A DNA stretch of 64,000 nucleotides, taken from Bacteroides reticulotermitis JCM 10512. Lineage in GTDB: Bacteria > Bacteroidota > Bacteroidia > Bacteroidales > Bacteroidaceae. Below are positions 39,036-49,333 of the stretch, in pieces (the first letter of the stretch is position 1; every line of letters starts with the position of its first letter). The translations under genes and the position numbers were made by a program. A model generated the notes under the pieces. It ran no database searches and was not told where the DNA came from. It saw only the letters and a program-made list of their open reading frames with translations. Location: contig NZ_BAIV01000002.1 in NCBI RefSeq assembly GCF_000517545.1, positions 186,001 through 250,000 on the forward strand. Direction: 5' to 3'.

Positions 39036-41579
39036 TTAATAGGCCGGTTTTACAGGAAAGACATAGAACTTCCGATCGGGTTTAAAGTCAAGCATCCATT
39101 GATCAATCAACACATGGTTATCTAACGCTGTAATAGTTAACGTATGCTTTCCCTTTGTCAGTTGATGGGTGGTTTCTCGAATGGCCTGACCACGAAGCAC
39201 ATTTTGCTTCCATGACTCGGTGCGGAAACCTTCACGAAAAGAACAAACCTGCGGTTCGCCTCCATCCATACTTATACTGAAACGGATATCTCCTTTGTCA
39301 TTAGGTTGGGTGGGAATAACAGCGGTGCGCAATATCGCTTCTCCCTGCAACGGGTTATCAAACTCAAACGTTATGCTTTCACCCTTAGGTAGTGAGACTG
39401 CATTCATGCTATGTCCCAGATTCTCTACCTTAAAGACTCCCTTGGTTGCTTTTACGTAATCAGCAGCGTTGTAGGCGATACAGTCTTCCAATTGGAGTTT
39501 AATCAAAGAGGTAACTTGCTTGTTTTCCATAGAAGCATACTTCTGAATGTCTCCATCTGTTGGGGTTATGGGCAACTTCGGGGGATTGAACACATACAGG
39601 TTACGAGGGTTGTGACACATGGAGTACTTCCATTTCCCACCGGTCATTTCATTGTTATAGTAGTCCGTTAGTTTCAAAATCTCTTGGTAGGCGTGCTGAC
39701 TTTTCGCACTTGCTGTCAACAGTTCTACGTTTTGGCTCCACTGACTATCTGGTATTGTAGTAGCAATTGCCCGAGCACGTTGTGCTTCTAGCATTTTAGT
39801 CGCCATGGCTGCCGCACCAAACACCGCATATTTCAACTGTCCGAAGAAGGCATCTTTTCTATATGCAGGAATCAGAGCCTCAGCTTCGATTAGCATTTGT
39901 TTAACCGCTTCATAATCTTGCAAATATCGATCTAGTTCACCTCCGAACTCCGTCAGGCTAAATTCGGTGTCGGCTACTGACGACCAACCTCTTGCGTATT
40001 TTTTCTTATTAAGTTCGACTTGATTCCATCCCATAAATTCAGCTTTGCGAATAGCGCACAGCCGATAGTATTCGAGCATAGCCGGCAATAACTTCTTCCC
40101 TGCCGCATCGCCGTATTCACGACACAGCCATCTTTCGTGGTGTTCATTTAATGTGGAAGGTGATACAGAATTAATATCCCACGCCATATCCAAAAATAGT
40201 TCGAGGTCGTAGGCAGCCGGTTTGAGATCGTGCACATTGACAATCCATAAGCGACGAACATTGTGGTTGTAGGCTTCTTTCATCTCGTTGTAAACAAGTC
40301 CGGGCTGGATGGCGCATAGCCACATATAGTCATGCGGACGCCCCCAATAGTTCAGATGATAGTAAATACCTCCGCCGCCGCTACGCTTTTGTTGTTCAAT
40401 ATTGCTCAGGCGCGTCATATATCCATAGTTATCATCACACCAAGTTAAGATAACATCTTCCGGAATATCCAAACCATTCTCCATGACTTGAAGCACCTCC
40501 TTATAAGGTACAAACTGCTGAGGTATCTTTGCGACATCGGGACTGACATGCTCAGCCAGCAATTTACGTTGGTCGTCAATCACCCGCTGCAAGGCAGTTG
40601 TTTGTTCCTTTAGGGTCTTTACCCCTTCCATACCACTGTCATGAACGCCACGCATACCTATGGTATAGATATTTTCGTAACTATGAACTTCTTTCAGACG
40701 CTCCGTCCAATAGGTGGTTACTTGTTTCTTATTCGTGATATAGTTATACTTTCCGCGAAGTACTTCATCCCATTCACCCACATTGTTGCGCATCATCGGC
40801 TCACAGTGTGCGGTACCAATTACGATACCACAACTATCTGCTATTTCTTTCGCACCGGGAACAAAATAGAAAGGAACTGTAATACCATGCATACCGGGCC
40901 AAATGGTATTGGCACGCATACGAAGCAGAAACTTGAAGATCTCTTTGTATGTGCGCGGACCAATCATGCCATCAACTCCTTCCGGTTCAAAATGCTTCCA
41001 ACTCCAGGGTTGTAATGTCCAGTCTTCATCGTTTATAAAGATGCCCCGGTACTCCACGGACGGACTTTGGAATGTACTGAACTTAGCAGGAAGTGTTAAT
41101 CGGTTTTTCTTTTCAGGTAATACATCTCCCCACCATACCCAAGGGGAGACACCTGCCTTACGGGATAGTTCAAGAATACCATAAGCAGCTCCGCGCCCGT
41201 TACTTCCAACAATGAATAGTTGTTTCTTTGACGCCCGTCCCAACACGGAGATAAAAAAGGCGTCTTTCTTCGCAGAGATGCTATCAATGGGAATTCCCAA
41301 ACGCTGCAATTCTTGCTTTTCTTTCTGGGAGAGAGCAGCCATATCTAGCTGAATGATACGGATCGTAGCTTCTTTCTCAGCAGTCTGCTGAGGTTGCATG
41401 CCCGTAACCTGTTCCATATCAGAGCAAAACATACCCAGTGCGACACCGACAACGGGAGAAGTTGACTCGGATACAGCATAAGTTATTGCCTGCTTTCCGT
41501 TATACCAAACGAAACTGTTCCCCAAAAGGAGCTGGCAGCATATCAAAGTGATGATTAATAAGAATGAACGTAAATGCAT
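39036..41579 (-). CDS. GH115 family alpha-glucuronidase
   Basis: Removes glucuronic acid or 4-O-methyl-glucuronic acid from internal xylose residues of glucuronoxylan side chains. The 847 residues match the usual four- to five-domain GH115 length: signal peptide, N-terminal alpha/beta domain (about 30-170), TIM barrel (about 175-500; VEYRGIFINDEDW, LRMRANTIWPGMHG, IGTAHCEPMMRNN, TWCDDNYGYMTRLSN, YYHLNYWGRPHDYMWL), helical domain and a C-terminal beta-sandwich (GKHTLTITALDNHVLIDQWMLDF). The Glu-Asp pair NDED and CDDN hold likely active-site acids. GH115 is absent from simple pectin loci, so it points to a substituted xylan or an arabinogalactan-like glycan. Follows susD by 241 nt. Confidence 0.94.
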   Translation of the reverse strand: MHLRSFLLIITLICCQLLLGNSFVWYNGKQAITYAVSESTSPVVGVALGMFCSDMEQVTGMQPQQTAEKEATIRIIQLDMAALSQKEKQELQRLGIPIDSISAKKDAFFISVLGRASKKQLFIVGSNGRGAAYGILELSRKAGVSPWVWWGDVLPEKKNRLTLPAKFSTFQSPSVEYRGIFINDEDWTLQPWSWKHFEPEGVDGMIGPRTYKEIFKFLLRMRANTIWPGMHGITVPFYFVPGAKEIADSCGIVIGTAHCEPMMRNNVGEWDEVLRGKYNYITNKKQVTTYWTERLKEVHSYENIYTIGMRGVHDSGMEGVKTLKEQTTALQRVIDDQRKLLAEHVSPDVAKIPQQFVPYKEVLQVMENGLDIPEDVILTWCDDNYGYMTRLSNIEQQKRSGGGGIYYHLNYWGRPHDYMWLCAIQPGLVYNEMKEAYNHNVRRLWIVNVHDLKPAAYDLELFLDMAWDINSVSPSTLNEHHERWLCREYGDAAGKKLLPAMLEYYRLCAIRKAEFMGWNQVELNKKKYARGWSSVADTEFSLTEFGGELDRYLQDYEAVKQMLIEAEALIPAYRKDAFFGQLKYAVFGAAAMATKMLEAQRARAIATTIPDSQWSQNVELLTASAKSQHAYQEILKLTDYYNNEMTGGKWKYSMCHNPRNLYVFNPPKLPITPTDGDIQKYASMENKQVTSLIKLQLEDCIAYNAADYVKATKGVFKVENLGHSMNAVSLPKGESITFEFDNPLQGEAILRTAVIPTQPNDKGDIRFSISMDGGEPQVCSFREGFRTESWKQNVLRGQAIRETTHQLTKGKHTLTITALDNHVLIDQWMLDFKPDRKFYVFPVKPAY

Positions 41580-41717
41580 ATCATTGTTTATTTATAGATT
41601 GTTTTTTAATTGTTCTAGTCAGATTACCCTTGCTATTTACAACGCAATAAGTAATCATCTACCTACTTGCGGAAATGCCAAGACCGCTTTCTCTAACTCC
41701 TGCAATTTGAACGAGTG

Positions 41718-41763
41718 AACCGTAGCAGTTGAGAGTCGCTAACTGCTACGGTTGGCAACTCTC
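41718..41763. repeat. Interleaved inverted repeats between susD and GH115
   Basis: AACCGTAGCAGTT (41718-41730) and its exact reverse complement (41741-41753) form a 13-bp hairpin. GAGAGT (41731-41736), inside that hairpin's loop, is complementary to ACTCTC (41758-41763) outside it. The two pairs interleave, so the RNA can fold either way or as a pseudoknot. No U-run follows, so it is not a standard terminator. Probably an mRNA processing or stability element between susD and the enzyme genes. Confidence 0.6.
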
Positions 41764-41820
41764 ATTCGATACAGTTGGGAATCAAGTTTTATTTATAGTC
41801 AAAGAATTAGACTCTATTCA

Positions 41821-43518
41821 TTAATAGCCCGGGTTCTGATCAGCAGCAGTCAGCAACTTATTCGCATCTATAGCTGCCTGAGGAATAGGACGTAGCAACT
41901 TCTGTCCGATAGCTTGTTGGGCAAATCCCTTCAAACGAGGATTATAGAGGTTATTATATTCAACAAGTTTTTGTGTACGCCTCAAGTCAAACCACCGAGA
42001 ACCTTGTCCAAACAGTTCGCATACGCGTTCTTTAAGTATGGCATCTATATCAATCGAAGTGGCCTTACTTAACTGTGCGCGTTGGCGAGTTTCGTTTAGA
42101 CGATCCAATGCCTTCTCACTATTACCTGCTTTCAAATAGGCTTCGGCAGCTATCAGATACATTTCCGAAAGGGTAATAATATGTATATCACGATAATCGG
42201 TCTTCGTTGGATAACTAGCTGTGTTCGAATCATCAAACTTCCGACAAGGAGATCCTCCAAAAGAGTATTTCACAAATTCTTCGTAGCTAAGACCACTCGT
42301 CAGGTACTCCTGCGGATCATTCGTGTTATCATTCATTGGGATAATCCATGTATCCTTTCTATTTTCAGGGTCGAGCGCTTTCCAAGCTGCTATATCTTGT
42401 TCCGTTTCATACCAAGCCGAATAATAGCGTTTCAACGGAGTACCAATGAACGTCTCCCCATTTTTATACCAGTCCCAGTATGAATAAATCTGTGCGGCAG
42501 CAAGATCAGGCAGTTCTTTCATGAAAGTAACATTATAACGAATGTCACCTCGCTCAAAGCATTTCAATCCATGGAGGCTGATTACAAAAGAAGATGTACT
42601 ACTTTTCCCGTGGTCTTCCTGTCCGCCGATAAGGTTGCAGTAGAAGGAATCCCAATAGTGTCCACCTCCAACTGTGTTATTAGCTGTAGCATAATCATAT
42701 TCCACATCCCAGATAAACTCTTCATTATCATCTCCACTACCATCCGCTCTCCAAAGATCAGCAAAAGGCGTAGTCAGACCACGATTAGCAATTACCGCAT
42801 CGGCTACCTGTGCAGCTTTCGCAAAGTATTCTGTTTTATTTAAATCCCAAGCCGCCGCCAAATAGGCCTGCCCCAATAAAGCACGAGCCGATTCAACACT
42901 GGCACGACCACCACCTTTCTCAGCTGTAGAAGCATCAAGAGCATTTGCATTTATGACTTCTTCCAGTTCTTCAATAATATAGGTGTATACATCTGAAGCA
43001 GAAGCCCGTGGGTATCCGGTGTGAATGTCGGAAACATATTCCTTCATCAAGGGTACACCTCCGAAGGTATTTACCAACAGATAATAATAATGGGCCGCCA
43101 ATACACGTGCTTCATCCACACGCTTGTTGCGAAAGGCATCATCAATATTGGCTGCCGGCGCATAATGTTTCACCGCATAAGCCGCCCGAATACCCTGATA
43201 GCATTTCTCATACAACTCCTTCATCGAGGAGTTCTCGGGATTCAGCGTTTCATATTCGTGCAACTGATCGTTGATACGGCTACGCCCATCCGCATAAAGA
43301 TCGGTACCGGCGTTAAAATAGGTGGGCACACTGGAGCCGGCATAGATATCGCGTAGTTTGGCATAAGCATTTGAGACCAAAAACTCAAATCCGGTCTTGG
43401 TAGAGAAATACTCTTTATCGGTTACGTTTGATTTGTTATCAGTAGTCAGAAAGTCTTCACAACTCATCATGGAGATGGAACAAACCAGAATTGTCAATAT
43501 ATGTATTATTCGTTTCAT
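41821..43518 (-). CDS. SusD/RagB family glycan-binding lipoprotein
   Basis: 565-residue surface lipoprotein (lipobox ending in MMSC, Cys20) that caps the SusC pore and binds the target glycan. N-terminal SusD_N (DFLTTDNKSNVTDKEYFSTKTGFEFLVSNAYAKLRD is the usual start, read in two parts), TPR-like helices (ARVLAAHYYYLLVNTFGGVPL, ESARALLGQAYLAAAWDLNKTEYFAKAAQ) and a C-terminal RagB region (EMYLIAAEAYLKAGN, RVCELFGQGSRWFDLRRT, NPGY at the end). It begins 19 nt after the susC stop. Paired susC/susD genes define the polysaccharide utilization locus. Confidence 0.96.
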   Translation of the reverse strand: MKRIIHILTILVCSISMMSCEDFLTTDNKSNVTDKEYFSTKTGFEFLVSNAYAKLRDIYAGSSVPTYFNAGTDLYADGRSRINDQLHEYETLNPENSSMKELYEKCYQGIRAAYAVKHYAPAANIDDAFRNKRVDEARVLAAHYYYLLVNTFGGVPLMKEYVSDIHTGYPRASASDVYTYIIEELEEVINANALDASTAEKGGGRASVESARALLGQAYLAAAWDLNKTEYFAKAAQVADAVIANRGLTTPFADLWRADGSGDDNEEFIWDVEYDYATANNTVGGGHYWDSFYCNLIGGQEDHGKSSTSSFVISLHGLKCFERGDIRYNVTFMKELPDLAAAQIYSYWDWYKNGETFIGTPLKRYYSAWYETEQDIAAWKALDPENRKDTWIIPMNDNTNDPQEYLTSGLSYEEFVKYSFGGSPCRKFDDSNTASYPTKTDYRDIHIITLSEMYLIAAEAYLKAGNSEKALDRLNETRQRAQLSKATSIDIDAILKERVCELFGQGSRWFDLRRTQKLVEYNNLYNPRLKGFAQQAIGQKLLRPIPQAAIDANKLLTAADQNPGY

Positions 43519-43537
43519 ATTCGATATTCTTTATGGA

Positions 43538-46500
43538 TTAGAATTTGATATTTGCACCTATTTGATAAGTCACTGATGCGGGACCACCGTTCGTTAATCT
43601 GGCATCACTCCATTCGGGATCAAAGCTTCATAATTGGTGAAGCAGAAAGGATTCAACACATTCACATACAACCGTAGATGTTGCATTCCGGCTTTCGCTA
43701 TCCATTGTTTGGGGAAAGTATATCCTAAGCAAATGTTTTTCACCTTAACAAAAGATGTTTTCTGGTATTGGAACCCTTCTCCTTTCGCGCTACCTTTATC
43801 TGAGAAATAACCACCGGCAGAAGTGTCAGAGTTATTGGGATAAGGATATTTACCATAATGCGTCTCGGTAGCATATACAATATCACCGGTGGTATGATCG
43901 ATTACCGGCGCACCTTTAGGTATGTAGAAGTCCATTGCCATGTGCTGGCTACCACGGTCAGACCACTTCATGTATTTTTCGTGGAAGTAGCTACGTGCCC
44001 ATTGCCCCTGCTTCGTATAAACCATTACCGAGAAGTCGAAACCTTTATAGTTCATGGTGGAGCCAAGGCTACCGATCCATTTGGGGTCTTTACATCCAAA
44101 AATCTGTTTGTCGTCATCGCTAATCTGACCATCATTATTCCAGTCGTTTACGGCTACCTGCTTCATACCATTTGTATTTCGAGCCGTACTTCTCATAAAA
44201 CTCTTGCAATGTGTAATGTATGTTTCCATCTTTCGTTCGCATCGTCACTCCTTTATCGGTAATGACATCGGTGTGTGTATAATCTCGTAAAACATTCAAC
44301 GGTTCACCAATAAAGCGACTAGAAGCAACCTCGTCAACTTTACCATTGCTGAGTTCCAGAACTTTGTTCCAGTTACGTGAGTAATTCACGTTCAAATCCC
44401 AAGAGAAGTCTTTGGCTCTAATGACACCGAACTGCATTCCCAACTCGATACCGACATTACGAACCGAACCGACATTGAATGTAGCTTTGGATTCACCGGT
44501 TTCGAGCGGAACAATCCGGTCCATAATCTGTCCGTCGGACAGTCTGCGATAAACATCGGCAGTCAGGTTGACGCGGTTGTTCAAAACGGCTAAATCAAGA
44601 CCGAAGTCGAACTCTTTCACCTTTTCCCAAATAAGGGCCGCATTAACTAGTCCGTTCGGATAATATCCTTGGACTTCGGAACCATCCAACACCACATAGC
44701 TTGGGCCAGATGCTGTCGACATTGTTACATAGTCGCTCACATTATTATTACCGGTGACACCGTAAGATAGTCGTAACTTTAAGTTGTCTAACCATTCATA
44801 GTCTTTCAGGAAGCTCTCTTCGGACATACGCCAAGCCAAAGCAACCGACGGAAACCATCCCCAACGATTACCTTCCGCAAAACGAGAAGAACCATCGGCA
44901 CGCACTGTAGCCGTAGCCATGTATCGACTTTTATAAGAGTAGTTCAAACGAAGAGCACCCGATACAAGGGTTGATTCTGTATAGGACGAGCTAATCTCTT
45001 TATCGCCTGACGCTTTATTCATCGCATGGAATGAGAGCATATCATCGGATACCCCAAATCCCTTAAGGCCATACACTTCTTTATCTGACTTATACATGGA
45101 GAACAGTCCCATGGCTCCGAACGTATGGTCACCGATCGTTCTATTATAATCGATCTGGTTATCCCATGTCCAGTCCAAACGGTCGGTTGTTTGTACTTCC
45201 GCCGAATTGGTTCCGTTTATCTGGTAATAGTTCGACCCCAACGGATTACGATCGTTCACACCGGTTGAATTGAACATCCCTTGACGTCCATGATAAAAGT
45301 TTGGTGAGAAAGTAGTGGTAAACTTCATGCCATCCATAATATTGGCACGCATATATACATTACCAAACACGTGATACTTACGTATTTGATTGGTATAGTT
45401 TTCATCTTCAAAGTCATTCAACGGACTGATTGTAGATGTAAACTGATGTGATGATTCGAAAGGAATCTTAGAACCGGGATTATTTATGATATGCCCGTTT
45501 TCATCGTAAGGAGCAATAAAGGGATTGAAAGTAAAAGCGTTTTCATAGGGGCAATACGTCGTGTTCGTACTAAAATCGTCTTGTACTGTATAAGCCATAT
45601 TCACAGAGAAACCGGCTTCAAAGACTTTGGATATTTTTCCGTCCAAAGCACCTTTTATGTTGTAACGTGCGTAATCATTGTGTTTAAACACATTCTGATC
45701 GCCTGATAACCGACACCTAAACGATAGGTAATTTTATCCGTAGCCCCGTTTGCACTAATATAATGATTCTGTTGGGCTCCCGTACGTGTCACAAGATCGG
45801 TCCAATCATAACCATCCATGCCCGACATCATCATTTCATATATCTTAGAGTCCCGATAATCGGCCCCTCCATCACGCTTCAGGAATGCTGTAGCCAGATT
45901 GGCCTCATCAATTTGATAATGGGGTACACCGCTAGCATCTACTCCTTTCCGACTTGAACCATCGTACTTCTTTCCATCTAGTAGTGTAAAACGCGCAAAG
46001 CGATAATCGATAAATTGTTGGGCATTCATGAAGTCGGGCATACGAGTAACTTTACGTATACCATAATAACCATCATAGGCCACGGATACACGCTGAGGTT
46101 TCCCGGCTCCTTTCGCTCCTTTGGTCGTAATCATAATTACGCCGGCAGAAGCACGAGAACCATAGATAGCAGTAGACGAAGCATCTTTCAAAATATCGAC
46201 TCGCTCAATATCTTCCGGATTCAGGAAATCCATTGAAGAAGAAACGATTCCGTCAATAACATACAAAGGTGAGGCTTGCTTGTTAATGGAGGTTTGGCCA
46301 CGTATTTGTATATCAAAGCCACCTCCGGCACGGCTGTTCGATTGCGTGATATTCACTCCCGGAACGGAACCTTGTAAAGCATCTTCCAAACGGGTAGAAC
46401 CTCTGGCAACTAGTTTTTCGGAAGAGACAGAACCTACGGAACCTGTCAGGTCGGATTTCTTCATAGTACCGTAACCTACCACCACCACTTCATCCAGTGT

Positions 46501-46851
46501 TTGGGTCGATTCTCGCAAGGATATCTTCATATTGGACGTAGCTTTCAACGTTTGCATATAGTATCCAATATATGAAATAACAAGTTCAACACCTTCAGAA
46601 CAACTGAGAGTGAATTTACCATCTAAGCCGGTAATTGTACCATTGGCGGTACCTTTCTCTAAAACGCTGGCTCCGATAATAGGATCACCATTCGCATCCG
46701 TAATAATTCCTCTGATTTGCCGAGTCTGTTGAGTCGAATGTGTTGAAAGGGCTTCCGTAGCAGCATACGCATAGCTACCACTCAAAAGAAAAATAAAACA
46801 AAACATAACCGCAATGAGCGATTGATGCTTCCCACAGAAATTAGAATTCAT
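43538..46851 (-). CDS. SusC/RagA family TonB-linked outer-membrane transporter, three frameshifts
   Basis: Imports glycan oligosaccharides with SusD. Restored length is about 1104 residues, usual for SusC. Features: signal peptide, CarboxypepD_reg-like domain (IRGIITDANGDPIIGASVLEKGT), plug (DEVVVVGYGTMKKSDLTGSVG, RGQTSINKQASPLYVIDG, SSTAIYGSRASAGVIMITTK) and 22-strand barrel ending in Phe (TYQIGANIKF). Frames change near 45695 (one G lost in GGG: GYQ/GDQNVFKHND), near 44155 (YEAG then VAVNDWNNDGQ; net gain of one or loss of two or five) and near 43610 (one G lost: NYE/GFDPEWSDARL). All domain motifs survive, so the gene is probably intact in the organism. First gene of the minus arm, with the shared operator upstream. 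Confidence 0.93.
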
Positions 46852-46893
46852 TAGCTAACCTTTTTTAATTAGACATTAAAGTTTTAACAGCAA

Positions 46894-46962
46894 CAAAAGT
46901 ACGGTTCAGGTTGCTATTACGGGATGAAGCATGTTTTTTTCAAGTTGAGGCATGTTTTTTAC
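46894..46962 (-). promoter_or_regulatory. susC promoter and paired-box operator shared with GH2
   Basis: -7 box TACTTTTG on the minus strand (46901-46894), 42 nt before the susC start. The operator at 46926-46962 (plus-strand reading) has two GCATGTTTTTT boxes, ATGTT starting at 46931 and 46952, 21 nt apart. Spacing to the -7 box (24 nt) equals that before GH2. Confidence 0.65.
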
Positions 46963-47177
46963 CCTACTTCGGAACATGTGTCTACCTCGTCTAACCAATT
47001 AGCTACTAATAATTCAACTATTTAGATGTTTACCAGATGTATACCAAAACATATAATCATTCGTTCCAAAAGAATATTTGTTTTGATTCGAAACAAGTAT
47101 TCTTTTAGACAAGACCATACGGTCCCTTTTTAAAATCAAAAGGACTTAATAAACGTGAGAAGAGGAGGGCTTACTAT
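46963..47177. other. Intergenic stretch upstream of susC, nothing recognised
   Basis: No coding signal. A tract near 47070-47110 has short symmetric TATTC/GAATA motifs around TTTTGATTCGAAAC but no full repeat. Confidence 0.4.
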
Positions 47178-47223
47178 GGGATCACTCGATATTGGGTGGG
47201 TATAAAAAGAAAAAGACTTGCGA
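47178..47223. repeat. 46-nt direct repeat, left copy
   Basis: Matches 50009-50054 at 44 of 46 positions, same orientation. It contains the GGGATCACTCGATAT core and the AAAAAGACTTGCGA tract that forms one arm of the tRNA-Val terminator in the right copy. Here the second arm is missing. Together the copies bracket a 2.8-kb AT-rich segment. Confidence 0.85.
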
Positions 47224-47649
47224 CAATATAAGAGGCTTCTTCTTTATCTTATTGAAGAAAACGATTATTCAAGGCTTCTTGTCCAGAAGCCATATAGCAA
47301 GTGGATAGCACCAAAGGCAGTTGTAGAGTCAAGATACGACTATTCTTTTCCGATTAGTGCATCCAAACTGTCATCTTTAGAATAGCCTAAATCGATTATA
47401 TCGGCAACAACAATCTTGCCTCAACATCGAAGACTATCCTCTATGCGGGGCAATATCGAGGTCGAATCTGTTGAGACCAAATACATAATATATATTTGCT
47501 GCAGTATCAAACCGCAGTATGCAGATATTCATATTTCAATGATATACTTTCGTTATCCGATCAATTTAAAGATATTCAATTATTGTTTATTCTTGCTCGT
47601 ACCACAAGAATAAACAATAATACAGCGAACTATAGAGGCACTTTTATAA
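47224..47649. other. AT-rich stretch inside the mini-island without a convincing gene
   Basis: Short open frames only (for example 47416-47613), none with family motifs. A small inverted motif, AGGCTTCTT around 47231-47285, occurs twice in direct orientation. Confidence 0.4.
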
Positions 47650-48738
47650 TTACTCTTTATTATTCTCCAGATACTTAATGGCAGATTTTATAATTTCGTC
47701 TGAGTAATTGTAGATCTCATCAAGCGATTGAATTTTAATCTTAGTTTCCTTTCTATCATCACCGACAAAAGCAATTTGCCAATTAGTCGGGGAATTCAGA
47801 TAAAGCCTACAAATCGGTTTTCTATTATTATCATCAGCCAAGATTGCAAAGTAAGTTTGTGCGTCACGATAGACAACTCTTTCGCATGGGAAGTGAGGTC
47901 TTAAAATCGCTTTTACAATATAATATGCCTCAATCTCTTCATCTGTAGTCTGAATTTTATTGTCAGCCAATTGTTCACTTTCATCTACAGCCGACTCATT
48001 AGACACATTTATTTCTTGCTCAGCGGTCTCAGTTTTTAAGGCAGTTTTCAAGCGTTCGGAAATCGTATCACTAATCAGTCCTGCAATCGATTTCTTTACT
48101 AATATTGTAAATTGATCTAATATCTTAGATGTTATGGTTCCCGTATAGACCTGCTTTGCTAATAGCTTGGTAAATTCGACGCTTGGAGAAGTAAACTCCT
48201 TATTTAGAACAGCTTTCAATTCACTTGTATATTTCAATTCATTCGCTGAACTCAAAATATTCTCAATATCAAAATAAGCCTTATGGAACTTCTTGAGCTC
48301 TTCTACTAAATTGTTTTTTAAATCAGAAAAGTTAACCTCAAGAAAGGGCTTTTCATCCATTCTGTTAGGAGTCTCCAGATCTGTGTAGAATCTATAAATA
48401 ATACCATTAGTTAAGATCCCAAATTTAGCATTGGACACATGAAAGTATCTTAGCAACTGATTATCATATAAGTTTAAGTCTTGCTTCCAATGCTTACACT
48501 CAACCAGAATAATAGGTTGCCCATCTTTGAGAATAGCATAATCTATTTTCTCTCCTTTTTTGGTTCCAATATCACATGTATACTCTGGCATAACCTCCAG
48601 TGGATTAAATACATCGTAACCTAATGCCTGTAGAAATGGCATAATTAATGCATTCTTTGTTGCCTCTTCAGTTTGAAGGTTCTCTTTCAGTTTCTCTGAT
48701 CTATCGCAGAGTTGCTTAATTTGATCTTTAAAGTCCAT
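47650..48738 (-). CDS. Stand-alone HsdR N-terminal-type nuclease (PD-(D/E)XK)
   Basis: 362 residues. The N-terminal part (about 20-150) is a type I restriction R-subunit N domain with the nuclease core: EEATKNALIMPFLQALGYDVFNP, KIDYAILKDGQPIILVECKHW (Asp, Glu and Lys of the catalytic motif) and GILTNGIIYRFYTDLE. No helicase motifs follow, so it is not a complete HsdR. The C-terminal third (about 265-362, EEIEAYYIVKAIL, YFAILADDNNRKPICRLYLNS) is the extra domain seen in such solo proteins. Solo HsdR-N proteins are common in mobile and defence islands; a restriction or nucleic-acid-sensing role is inferred only. The gene is much more AT-rich than the flanking metabolic genes. Confidence 0.8.
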   Translation of the reverse strand: MDFKDQIKQLCDRSEKLKENLQTEEATKNALIMPFLQALGYDVFNPLEVMPEYTCDIGTKKGEKIDYAILKDGQPIILVECKHWKQDLNLYDNQLLRYFHVSNAKFGILTNGIIYRFYTDLETPNRMDEKPFLEVNFSDLKNNLVEELKKFHKAYFDIENILSSANELKYTSELKAVLNKEFTSPSVEFTKLLAKQVYTGTITSKILDQFTILVKKSIAGLISDTISERLKTALKTETAEQEINVSNESAVDESEQLADNKIQTTDEEIEAYYIVKAILRPHFPCERVVYRDAQTYFAILADDNNRKPICRLYLNSPTNWQIAFVGDDRKETKIKIQSLDEIYNYSDEIIKSAIKYLENNKE

Positions 48739-48882
48739 AATCTGTATAGTATTAAATTGTATAAAATAACTTTACTATTTATCCAAAGGTTCTTTTCCAA
48801 TAAGACGTCCAATGCAAGTAGCATAACGCAACTACTCAGCATCGACACTTTTAAGGTTTCATAGACTTCAGAGTAAAAATCA

Positions 48883-49251
48883 CTATTCTTTTCTAATGAT
48901 CTTATCCAACTCTTCCCGTGTAAATTCCGATTGAGGCTTTCTAAAGTAGAAATGAGTTTCGCTATCAAAGTTGATAAGACTTATATCGGCAACCTGCATT
49001 AACTCCCATCCCTGATTGGCTAGATAATTCACAAATTCCATAGTATGTTTAAAGTGCATCACCTCACCCTTATCATTCTTCAATACATAATCTTTCTTTT
49101 CAGCATACTTCGCTTTCGGATTTTGATCATTAAGATAAAAGAGACAAGTAGATTTGTCTCCCCACTGCGCACGAGCATATACATATTTGCTGCCTTGTGA
49201 AAAGCAACATATAGAGAATGTGACAAGCAGAATGAATAAAGCCTTTCTCAT
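48883..49251 (-). CDS. Small exported protein, DUF4177-like
   Basis: 122 residues: signal peptide (1-19, FILLVTFSICCFSQG), then a small alpha/beta domain. ANQGWELMQVADISLINFDSETHFYFRKP matches the GWELxxV...YLFRRP pattern of DUF4177 proteins when read in two parts. Function unknown. It lies in the AT-rich mini-island between the XRE gene and the HsdR-N gene, with 144 nt before the latter. Confidence 0.6.
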   Translation of the reverse strand: MRKALFILLVTFSICCFSQGSKYVYARAQWGDKSTCLFYLNDQNPKAKYAEKKDYVLKNDKGEVMHFKHTMEFVNYLANQGWELMQVADISLINFDSETHFYFRKPQSEFTREELDKIIRKE

Positions 49252-49333
49252 AATTATTATAATTTAAAAAAACATTGAATTTATCTCAGTTTGGCACTTG
49301 CTACAAAAGCTTACAGCAAAAGTTGAACGTTTC

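Noticed and set aside
47416..47678. Overlapping 60-65-codon plus-strand frames in the mini-island
   Set aside because: AT-rich chance frames without signals.
48687..48968. 93-codon minus-strand frame between the HsdR-N and exported-protein genes
   Set aside because: Overlaps both neighbours in another frame and has no motif.
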